A stretch of DNA of 53,875 nt from DYRB01 sp963802205. Its GTDB lineage: Bacteria > Pseudomonadota > Gammaproteobacteria > Chromatiales > Chromatiaceae. Position 1 is the first letter of the stretch; every line of letters begins with the position of its first letter. Both the position numbers and the translations under genes were made by a program. The stretch covers positions 1 through 53,875 of the forward strand of contig CAWDHW010000022.1 of NCBI GenBank assembly GCA_963802205.1. The letters run 5' to 3'. This document shows, one piece after another, positions 25,556 through 32,564 of the stretch. The notes beneath the pieces are model-generated. The model did no database searches, was not told the DNA's origin, and saw nothing but the letters and a program-made list of their open reading frames with translations.

Positions 25556-26593
25556 TCAATCGATAGAATCCCTGTTCTGCGCCTTGGACTTCGCGTCCAT
25601 GCGGGTGATCTGGCCGCGCTTGACCAGTTCCTTGAGATTTTGGTCCAGCGTCTGCATCCCCACGGCCTGGCCGGTCTGGATGGCGGAATACATCTGCGCG
25701 ATCTTGGCCTCGCGGATCAGGTTCCGGATGGCCGGGGTCCCGATCATGATCTCGTGGGCGGCAATACGCCCGCCACCGACCTTCTTGAGCAGGGTCTGGG
25801 CGATGACCGAGCGCAAGGACTCCGACAACATGGACCGAACCATGTCCTTCTCCGCCGCCGGGAAGACATCGACGATGCGGTCGATGGTCTTCGCCGCTGA
25901 GGTGGTGTGCAGGGTCCCGAAGACCAGGTGCCCGGTCTCCGCGGCGGTCAGGGCCAGGCGGATGGTCTCCAGATCGCGCATCTCGCCGACCAGAATGATG
26001 TCCGGGTCCTCCCTCAGCGCCGAGCGCAGGGCCTCGCTGAAGCCGAGGGTGTCCTTGTGCACCTCGCGCTGGTTGATCAGGCACTTCTTGCTCGTGTGGA
26101 CGAACTCGATGGGGTCCTCGATGGTGAGGATGTGCTCGTAGCGGTTGTCGTTGAGATAGTCGATCATCGCCGCGAGGGTAGTGGATTTTCCCGAGCCCGT
26201 CGGCCCGGTTACGAGGACCAAACCGCGCGGGACATTGATGATGTCCTTGAAACTCTCGGGGGCCTTGATTTCCTCCAGGGTAAGGACCTTGGAGGGGATG
26301 GTGCGGAACGCCGCCGCCGCTCCCCGCTTCTGGTTGAAGGCGTTGACGCGGAAGCGCGCCACCCCGGGGATCTCGAAGGAGAAGTCGGTCTCGAGGAACT
26401 CCTCGTAGTCCTTGCGCTGCTTGTCGTTCATGATGTCGTACACGAGGCCGTGCACGAACCGATGATCCAGCGGGGGCACGTTGATGCGGCGCATGTCCCC
26501 GTCCACGCGGATCATGGGCGGCAGGCCCGCGGACAGGTGCAGGTCGGAGGCATTGTTCTTGACGCTGAAGGCAAGCAGCTCGGCGATATCCAT
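25556..26593 (-). CDS. pilT: Type IV pilus retraction ATPase PilT
   Basis: 345 residues, the standard PilT length. It contains the N-terminal PAS-like domain (SDLHLSAGLPPMIRVDGDM), Walker A GPTGSGKSTT, the Asp box (TIEDPIEFVH), Walker B (RSALREDPDIILVGEMRD), the His box (TGHLVFGTLHTTSA) and the retraction-linked segment AIRNLIREAKIAQMYSAIQ. The hexamer depolymerises type IV pili, powering twitching motility and DNA uptake. The start at 26593 (MDIAELLAF) fits the family; the frame remains open much farther upstream but is not coding. Confidence 0.95.
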   Translation of the reverse strand: MDIAELLAFSVKNNASDLHLSAGLPPMIRVDGDMRRINVPPLDHRFVHGLVYDIMNDKQRKDYEEFLETDFSFEIPGVARFRVNAFNQKRGAAAAFRTIPSKVLTLEEIKAPESFKDIINVPRGLVLVTGPTGSGKSTTLAAMIDYLNDNRYEHILTIEDPIEFVHTSKKCLINQREVHKDTLGFSEALRSALREDPDIILVGEMRDLETIRLALTAAETGHLVFGTLHTTSAAKTIDRIVDVFPAAEKDMVRSMLSESLRSVIAQTLLKKVGGGRIAAHEIMIGTPAIRNLIREAKIAQMYSAIQTGQAVGMQTLDQNLKELVKRGQITRMDAKSKAQNRDSID

Positions 26594-26831
26594 CGGGGCT
26601 CCTGATTGGGCAGACCGCCCCGGTTGACCGTCGAGATCGGACCCTGGACGCGACGCCAAGGATATACCGGCAGGCCCTGGATTTCTTGGCGGACGGCGTG
26701 CCCTTGGCAGGCCGTCACGGGCGACTTCGATGGGGCATTGGTGAGGCATTTGCCCCATCTTTCCGGTCGCCAGCCAGGCGTTGACCGCCGTCAAAGCCCC
26801 ACGCACTGCCCCGGGTCTAGGCTTGGCGCCC

Positions 26832-27185
26832 ATGACCCACCCCGCCCACAGCCCCCCGGGTAGCCTGGCACCAACCCACGCGGCTGTCCCACACCGACCC
26901 AGCACTCGGCCCTTGGTTGCCCTTGGCCTTGGCCTGTGCCTGTTCCTGCTGACCCTGGCGGATGCCGCCTGGCGCGGTCGCGATCCCGGCGAGATCCTCA
27001 CGCCGGGTCGGGAGCTGGTGTCCGGGCTCTGGCTTACGGATCTGGCCCTGTTCACGGAGGCGCGCTACACGCGGCACCTGACCCAGGCGGACCTGCACAG
27101 TGCCTTCCAGGACCACCCCCTGGCCCTGGACCACTTCCCCAGCGGTTCCCTGGTGCCGCCGCCGGCCTGGGGGCAGACACCATGA
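26832..27185 (+). CDS. Small single-pass membrane protein, first gene of the NosL/ABC operon
   Basis: 117 residues: a Pro-rich cytoplasmic start, one hydrophobic segment (LVALGLGLCLFLLTLADAAW, about 28-47) and a short periplasmic domain (DPGEILTPGRELVSGLWLTD...HFPSGSLVPPP). It overlaps the FtsX-type permease by 4 bases (ATGA), so it is part of the same unit. No named family was recognised. It may be an accessory subunit of the ABC transporter. The start at 26832 is preferred over 26781 because the upstream residues look random. Confidence 0.65.
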   Translation: MTHPAHSPPGSLAPTHAAVPHRPSTRPLVALGLGLCLFLLTLADAAWRGRDPGEILTPGRELVSGLWLTDLALFTEARYTRHLTQADLHSAFQDHPLALDHFPSGSLVPPPAWGQTP

Positions 27186-28318
27186 ACCACTGGATCCGGC
27201 GCCAGCGCTACCTCATCGACTTCACCCTGGCCGCCCTGTGGCGGCGCCGGGGCAAGCACCTGGCCCTGCTGGCGGTCTACAGCAGCATCGTATTCCTGCT
27301 CGCCTCGGTGATGCTCTTCAGCCAGGCCCTGCGCCGCGAGGCCGGACTCTTGCTGGAGGGGGCGCCAGCCCTGGTCGTGCAGCGCCTGGTGGCCGGCCGT
27401 CACGACCTGATCCCGGCCGACTATCTGGAGCGCATCGGCGAGCTGCGCGGTGTCTCTGCCAAACGGGGGCGGCTCTGGGGCTATTTCTACGATCCGGCGG
27501 TGCGGGCCAATTACACCCTCATGGTGCCCCACGACCGCGAGATGGCCCCGGGGGATGTCCTGGTTGGGGCCGGGATCGGCCGCACCCGTGGCCTGGGGGC
27601 CGGGGATTACCTGAGCCTGCGCGGGGCAGGGGGGGCCGCCTTCAGCCTGCGCGTGGCTGGGCTCTTGCCGGCGGAGGCGGAGCTGGTGAGTACCGACCTG
27701 GTGTTGCTCAATGATGCGGACTTTCGCGCCTTCTTCGGTATCCCGCCGGGGCTCTACACAGACCTGGCCCTGGAGGTGCGCAACCCCCGGGAGGTCCGCA
27801 AGGTCGCCGAGAAGCTCGCAACCCTGCTGCCGGATACCCGCCCCATCCTGCGGGAGGAGATGGTGCGCACCTACGATGCCCTGTTCCAGTGGCGCCAGGG
27901 GATCGTCTTGGTCCTGCTGGCCGGGAGCCTGCTGGCGTTCGTCATCTTTGCCTGGGACCGCGCCTCGGGCCTGTCGGCGGAGGAGCGCCGCGAGATCGGC
28001 ATCCTCAAGGCCATAGGCTGGGAGACTGGAGACGTCCTGCGCATGAAGTTCTGGGAGGGGGCCCTGATCTCGCTGGCCGCCTTTCTTCTGGGCTACCTGG
28101 CGGCCTATGTCCATGTCTTCCTGGCCGACGCGACCCTGTTCGCCCCGGTCCTCAAGGGCTGGGCCGTGCTCTATCCACGCTTTCGGCTGATCCCCTACGT
28201 CGATGGGCTCCAGGTCGCCACCCTGTTCTTCTTCACCGTCTTTCCCTATACGGTGGCGACCCTGATCCCCATCTGGCGGGTGGCCACTACAGACCCAGAC
28301 GCGGTGATGCGCGGATGA
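27182..28318 (+). CDS. FtsX-like (MacB-type) ABC transporter permease
   Basis: 378 residues with the type VII/MacB topology: one N-terminal membrane helix (LLAVYSSIVFLLASVMLF), a large periplasmic domain (about 50-245) and three C-terminal helices. The FtsX domain shows RREIGILKAIGWETGDVLRMKF. Transporters of this type usually do not pass solutes through the membrane; they do mechanical work on periplasmic lipoproteins or peptides. It overlaps the genes on both sides by 4 bases. Context with NosL and redox proteins suggests a role in cuproprotein or lipoprotein maturation. Confidence 0.88.
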   Translation: MNHWIRRQRYLIDFTLAALWRRRGKHLALLAVYSSIVFLLASVMLFSQALRREAGLLLEGAPALVVQRLVAGRHDLIPADYLERIGELRGVSAKRGRLWGYFYDPAVRANYTLMVPHDREMAPGDVLVGAGIGRTRGLGAGDYLSLRGAGGAAFSLRVAGLLPAEAELVSTDLVLLNDADFRAFFGIPPGLYTDLALEVRNPREVRKVAEKLATLLPDTRPILREEMVRTYDALFQWRQGIVLVLLAGSLLAFVIFAWDRASGLSAEERREIGILKAIGWETGDVLRMKFWEGALISLAAFLLGYLAAYVHVFLADATLFAPVLKGWAVLYPRFRLIPYVDGLQVATLFFFTVFPYTVATLIPIWRVATTDPDAVMRG

Positions 28319-28989
28319 TTCTGCTCAACGGGGTCAGCAAGGTCTTCAACCAGGGGCGGCCCAACGAGATCCGCGCCGTGGACCGGGTCAGCCTGGAGAT
28401 CTGGGCCAATCAGGTGACGGTCCTGTGCGGCCCCAGCGGTTCGGGCAAGACCACACTGCTGTCCATGATCGGCTGCCTGTCACGACCGACTTCGGGGCGC
28501 ATCCTGCTCCACGGGCGCAACCTCTCCGGTCTGCCGGAGCGCTTCCTCACGGGCATCCGCCGGGAGACCTTCGGCTTTACCTTCCAGCGCTTCAACCTGA
28601 TCCAGGGGCTTTCCGTGCTGGACAATGTGATGCTCCCGGCCTACCCCCTGGCCCCGGACCACGGCGCCCTGGTGGCCAAGGCGCGGGCCCTGCTCGCCCA
28701 GTTCGGCATGGAGACCAAGGCGGACGCGCCTGTGGAGTGGCTCTCCGGCGGCGAGACCCAGCGCGTGGCCATCTGCCGCGCCCTGATCAACGACCCGGAG
28801 GTGCTGATCGCCGACGAGCCCACGGCCAACCTGGACTCGCACCTGACCCGGGAGTTCATGGCCCTGGTCGCAGGGCTCAAGGCCGCGGGCCGGACCCTGA
28901 TCCTCACCAGCCACGACCCGCAAGTCTTCGACGCACCGGGCGTGGACCGCGTGGTGAGGCTGTGCGACGGGGCCATCCAGGAGGCCTGA
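28315..28989 (+). CDS. ABC transporter ATP-binding protein (MacB/LolD type)
   Basis: 224 residues with all ABC motifs: Walker A GPSGSGKTT, Q-loop in FTFQRFNLIQGLS, signature LSGGETQR, Walker B VLIADEPTANLD and the H-loop LTSHDPQ. The length and the NLDS after Walker B fit the LolD/MacB group that pairs with FtsX-type permeases. The ATG overlaps the permease stop. It supplies ATP hydrolysis to the permease at 27182. Confidence 0.92.
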   Translation: MILLNGVSKVFNQGRPNEIRAVDRVSLEIWANQVTVLCGPSGSGKTTLLSMIGCLSRPTSGRILLHGRNLSGLPERFLTGIRRETFGFTFQRFNLIQGLSVLDNVMLPAYPLAPDHGALVAKARALLAQFGMETKADAPVEWLSGGETQRVAICRALINDPEVLIADEPTANLDSHLTREFMALVAGLKAAGRTLILTSHDPQVFDAPGVDRVVRLCDGAIQEA

Positions 28990-28992
28990 CCC

Positions 28993-30000
28993 GTGCTGCT
29001 AAACCCCGCCATACTCGCCCTGGTGGGCGTCTCCGCCGTGGTCAACGGGCTCCTGTTCCTTGCCGCCGTGTTCGCGGTGCGCGTATTGCGCCACTGGGAC
29101 ATCCGCAGCGGCAGCGAGCGCCAGCTGCGACTGGAACGTGGGACCTACCTGATCTCCACCCTGGTCGCCTTTGCCTTCCTCGCCGAGTTGGTCTCGCTCC
29201 TGCTCTTCGTCTACAACGCCGAGGCCATGGCGACCCAGTTCGTCGGGGCCATGTGCGCCACCGGGGTCCTCAACGTCAATCCCTGGGGCTGGCCGACCCT
29301 GTTTCTCAAGATTGGCGTCTTCTTCGCCGGGGCCCTCTGGCTGCTGCTCAACCGGCTGGACAACCAGGGTTACGATTACCCCCTGACCCGGCTCAAGTAC
29401 GCCCTGCTCCTGGCCCTGGTGCCGCTGGTACTGGTGGAGGGGCTGGTGCAACTGCGTTACTTCCTGGGGCTCGACCCGGATGTGATCACCTCTTGCTGCG
29501 GCAGTCTGTTCTCCGCCGATGCCAAGGGGGTTGCGGCCGAGGTCTCGGCCCTGGCACCGCGCACGGCCCTGTTCGCCCTCGCCGGCAGCGGCGCGGTCCT
29601 GTTCCTGGCAGGCGGGCATTTCCTGTGGCGCCGCCGCGGGGCGGCCTGGCTCGCTGCGGCGGCGGCCATCGCCTTCCCCGCGGCCCTGGTGGGGCTGGTC
29701 TCCTGCGTGGCCCTCTATGTCTACGAACACCCGCACCACCACTGCCCCTTCTGCATCCTCAAGGGCGGGCACGGATTCATCGGCTACTGGCTCTATGTCC
29801 CCCTGTTCCTCGGCAGTGCCTATGGACTGGCCGTCGGCGCCCTGGCCCCCTGGGGCCGGGTCCCGAGCCTGAGCCTGGCGGCGGCGGCCGACACCCGCCG
29901 TGCCGCCGCCCTGGCCCTGGCCGGCTTCGGGGTCTTCTATGCCGTGGCTGCCTGGGCCATCCTGCGCTCCAACCTGACCATGGCGGGGACCTGGTGGTGA
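28993..30000 (+). CDS. Polytopic membrane protein with paired Cys motifs
   Basis: 335 residues starting with GTG, with about eight or nine hydrophobic segments. Potential functional sites are SCCGSLF near residue 165 and YEHPHHHCPFCILKGGHG near residue 245, where a CxxC and several His residues lie between membrane segments. No named family was recognised. The Cys and His clusters suggest metal handling or thiol redox exchange with the TlpA protein encoded next. It starts 3 bases after the ABC ATPase and its stop is 5 bases from the next gene. Confidence 0.72.
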   Translation: MLLNPAILALVGVSAVVNGLLFLAAVFAVRVLRHWDIRSGSERQLRLERGTYLISTLVAFAFLAELVSLLLFVYNAEAMATQFVGAMCATGVLNVNPWGWPTLFLKIGVFFAGALWLLLNRLDNQGYDYPLTRLKYALLLALVPLVLVEGLVQLRYFLGLDPDVITSCCGSLFSADAKGVAAEVSALAPRTALFALAGSGAVLFLAGGHFLWRRRGAAWLAAAAAIAFPAALVGLVSCVALYVYEHPHHHCPFCILKGGHGFIGYWLYVPLFLGSAYGLAVGALAPWGRVPSLSLAAAADTRRAAALALAGFGVFYAVAAWAILRSNLTMAGTWW

Positions 30001-30005
30001 TCGCC

Positions 30006-30572
30006 ATGCACCAAGAAAGAAGACTTGCTGCAAATGAACACAAATTCATGCAACCAGGGCCGTACCTTTGGCTCCGATGGGCGTGCGCCATGGCATTGAC
30101 CACCCTGTTGCTTACTGGTTGCGGAACTGAGACCCCGCAACTCGTCAACGGGGCCCCGCCGCCGGGCTTCACCCTGCCGCGCCTGGAGGGCGGCAATAGC
30201 CGCTTCCCGGAGGACTACCGGGGCCAGGTCGTCATGATTCGCTTCTGGGCGGACTGGTGCCCCTTCTGCAAGGGTGAGATGACCGCCCTGGAGCCGGTCT
30301 ACCAGCGCCTGCGCGACCGGGGGCTCCAGATCCTGGCGGTGAACGTCCGCCAGGACGCCCAGACCGCCCATGCCTTCGTGAGCAAACTGGGCATCAGCTA
30401 CCAGACCCTGTTGGACAGCTCCGGCGAGGTGGCCCGGGCCTATGGGGTCCAGGGGCTGCCCACGACCTTCTTCGTCGGGCGCGACGGCACCCTGCACAAC
30501 CGCATCCTCGGCGAATCCACCCCGGAGCTGACCGAGCGCCTGGTCAGCGACCTCCTCGGAACAGGGCCATGA
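30006..30572 (+). CDS. TlpA-type thioredoxin-fold lipoprotein
   Basis: About 188 residues. A hydrophobic run ending LLLTGCG gives a lipoprotein signal, so the domain faces the periplasm. The TlpA/ResA fold follows: PPPGFTLPRLEGG, then the active site WADWCPFCKGEM, LQILAVNVRQD and the cis-Pro loop GLPTTFFVGRDG. The CPFC pair could reduce disulfides or load metal on periplasmic partners. Starts at 30006, 30048 or 30090 all precede the signal; 30006 is taken for its proximity to the upstream stop. Its end overlaps the DsbD_2-like gene by 4 bases, and that protein could supply its electrons. Confidence 0.85.
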   Translation: MHQERRLAANEHKFMQPGPYLWLRWACAMALTTLLLTGCGTETPQLVNGAPPPGFTLPRLEGGNSRFPEDYRGQVVMIRFWADWCPFCKGEMTALEPVYQRLRDRGLQILAVNVRQDAQTAHAFVSKLGISYQTLLDSSGEVARAYGVQGLPTTFFVGRDGTLHNRILGESTPELTERLVSDLLGTGP

Positions 30573-31252
30573 GCGGCGAGTTCGGCTATCCGCTGGCCTT
30601 CCTCACCGGGCTTCTGGGCGCCGGTCATTGCCTGGGGATGTGCAGCGGCCTGGCCGCGGGTCCGGCCCTGCATCAAGGGACCTGGTGGCGACCTGGGCCC
30701 TTGCTCGCGTACCACGGGGGCCGTATCGCCGTCTATGTGGTCCTCGGGACCCTCGGGGCCCTCCTCGGCCGGACCCTGGTGCAGACCGGGGCCCTGGGCA
30801 AGGTCCAGGGTCTGTTCATGATCCTCGCCGGCCTGGTCATTGTCGGCCTGGGTCTCGGCCTGACCGGGCTGCTCCCCTGGGTCGCCCCGCGGCGCTGCGG
30901 CGGGGCGGCCCACTCGGTCCCGGTCCCGCGGCAGGTCGCAAGCTGGCGGGCCCGACTGGCGCCGCTGATGGCGGGCCTGGGCAATGGCCTGGTCCCCTGC
31001 AGCCTGGTCTTCTCGGTGGCGACCCGCGCCACCGCGACCGCAGACCCGCTCCAGGCCGCCGGGCTCATGTTCAGCTTTGGCCTGGGGACCCTGCCCATGA
31101 TGGGCACGGTCAGCGCCCTTGGCGGCCTGGCCGGGCATCTGACCCGGGGCCTGGCGCTGCGCCTGGCCGGCGCCGTCGTGGTCCTGCTCGGTGCCTGGAC
31201 CCTGTACGAGGGCTTGGTCTTCTATCGGGTCATGAGCGGGCTGGCCAACTGA
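30569..31252 (+). CDS. DsbD_2/TauE-like membrane protein (electron or copper handling)
   Basis: 227 residues and about six membrane segments of the DsbD_2 type (annotated in databases as sulfite exporter TauE/SafE). The family motifs GAGHCLGMCSGLA in helix 1 and GNGLVPCSLVFS in helix 4 carry the conserved Cys residues. Related proteins move reducing power across the membrane or assist copper assembly of haem-copper oxidases. It overlaps the TlpA-type gene, a pairing that strongly suggests electron transfer from the cytoplasm to that periplasmic thioredoxin. Confidence 0.82.
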   Translation: MSGEFGYPLAFLTGLLGAGHCLGMCSGLAAGPALHQGTWWRPGPLLAYHGGRIAVYVVLGTLGALLGRTLVQTGALGKVQGLFMILAGLVIVGLGLGLTGLLPWVAPRRCGGAAHSVPVPRQVASWRARLAPLMAGLGNGLVPCSLVFSVATRATATADPLQAAGLMFSFGLGTLPMMGTVSALGGLAGHLTRGLALRLAGAVVVLLGAWTLYEGLVFYRVMSGLAN

Positions 31253-31316
31253 TTCTCACCGGGCACCTGCCTGAGGCGGGGCCCCTTTACTTCCACCCAC
31301 ACACAGGAGCCTCAAG

Positions 31317-31937
31317 ATGGCCAACACAGTCGATCGCAGGACCGTCCTCAAGACCCTGGGGGCCGGCACCCTGCTTGGCGTCACCCTGGGCCATAGCGGC
31401 GGCGTCGCCGCCGCGGACACGGACGGGACACCGCTGCAGTTCATCCCCAAGACGGCACCGGACGCCAATCCGCTGGAAAACGAACTGACCAAGTACCCCA
31501 AGTGCCCGTACTGCGGCATGGACCGCACCCAATTCCATCACAGCCGCCACCTGATCCAGTACGAGGATGATCTGGTGGACGGGACCTGCTCCATCCACTG
31601 CGCGGCGCTCAGTCTCGCCATCAACCTCGACCGCGGCCCCAAGGCGATCTACGCTGCGGACTTCGGCTCGGCCGAGAAGATCAAGCCCCTGATCAAGGTC
31701 GATGGGGCCAGCTACCTCATCGGCTCCAAGCTCCCCGGGACCATGAGTAAGACCAGTAAGCTCGCCTTTGCCTCGGCGGATGGGGCCAAGACCGCCCAAG
31801 CGGAGAACGGCGGAGACATCGGCGACTTCAATGCCGCCCTGACCCGCAGCTATGCCGACATGGCCGCGGACACCATCATGATTCGCAAAAAGCGCGCCGA
31901 GATGCGGAAGAAGGCAATGGAGCAGCAGAAGGGCTGA
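31317..31937 (+). CDS. NosL-family protein, Tat-exported
   Basis: 206 residues. A twin-arginine signal (DRRTVLKTLGAGTLLG) ends near VAAAD. The NosL-type copper site is visible as CPYCGMD with a following HHSRHLIQYEDD, then CSIHCAALSLA. NosL proteins bind Cu(I) and deliver it to periplasmic enzymes, as for nitrous oxide reductase. This one is longer at the C-terminus than classic NosL, with a Lys- and Met-rich tail. It lies 64 bases after the DsbD_2-like gene with an ACAGGAGCC ribosome site. No nosZ is in the window, so the client is unknown. Confidence 0.85.
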   Translation: MANTVDRRTVLKTLGAGTLLGVTLGHSGGVAAADTDGTPLQFIPKTAPDANPLENELTKYPKCPYCGMDRTQFHHSRHLIQYEDDLVDGTCSIHCAALSLAINLDRGPKAIYAADFGSAEKIKPLIKVDGASYLIGSKLPGTMSKTSKLAFASADGAKTAQAENGGDIGDFNAALTRSYADMAADTIMIRKKRAEMRKKAMEQQKG

Positions 31938-32032
31938 ACGACCCCGGCAGGGCTGCCGCTCCCGCAACCCCACAACCCTGCGTGGGCTGCGGGAGACCGC
32001 GCCTCGCCCGATCCAATTGAGAGGACCACCAC

Positions 32033-32524
32033 ATGGTTCGAGCCAATCCCATTGCCGTCCTGTTGGCGGCCCTGCTCCTGTTGGGCAGCGCCCAGGGTGG
32101 CGAGGTGACGGTGCCCAAGCCGGGCCCCAAGGACACCTGCCCGGTGTGCGGCATGTTCGTCGCCCTCTACCCCGAGTGGACCGCCACCGCCCTCTACCGA
32201 GACGGCCATGCCCACCACTTCGACGGGGCCAAGGACCTCTTTACCTATCTCCTGGACCTGAGCCGCTGGGCCCCAGGTCACAGCGCAGAGAACATCGTGA
32301 CGCTGGCGGTAACCGATTACTACGGCGTCGCCCGCATCGACGCCCGCACCGCCTGGTATGTCATCGGCTCCGACACCCTGGGCCCCATGGGCCATGAACT
32401 GGTCCCCCTGGCGAGCCCCGAGGATGCGGAAGGCTTCATGGCAGACCATGCCGGCAAGCGCATCCTGCGCTTCGAGGAGGTCACCAAGGCCCTGATCGAC
32501 GACCTGAATGCCGGGCGGTTTTGA
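32033..32524 (+). CDS. NosL-family protein, Sec-exported
   Basis: 163 residues with a cleavable Sec signal (LLAALLLLGSAQGG, no lipobox). The core has DTCPVCGMFVALYPEW, HAHHFDGAKDLFTYLL and YYGVARIDARTAWYVIGSD, which match NosL and differ from the Tat-exported copy at 31317. It is 95 bases downstream of that gene, preceded by GAGAGGACC. Two NosL-type proteins in one unit suggests two steps or two clients for copper. It converges on the histidine kinase, 40 bases away. Confidence 0.86.
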   Translation: MVRANPIAVLLAALLLLGSAQGGEVTVPKPGPKDTCPVCGMFVALYPEWTATALYRDGHAHHFDGAKDLFTYLLDLSRWAPGHSAENIVTLAVTDYYGVARIDARTAWYVIGSDTLGPMGHELVPLASPEDAEGFMADHAGKRILRFEEVTKALIDDLNAGRF

Positions 32525-32564
32525 ACCGTCCATTCGTCCCCGACTTCCTCCCCGCCACCGACTC

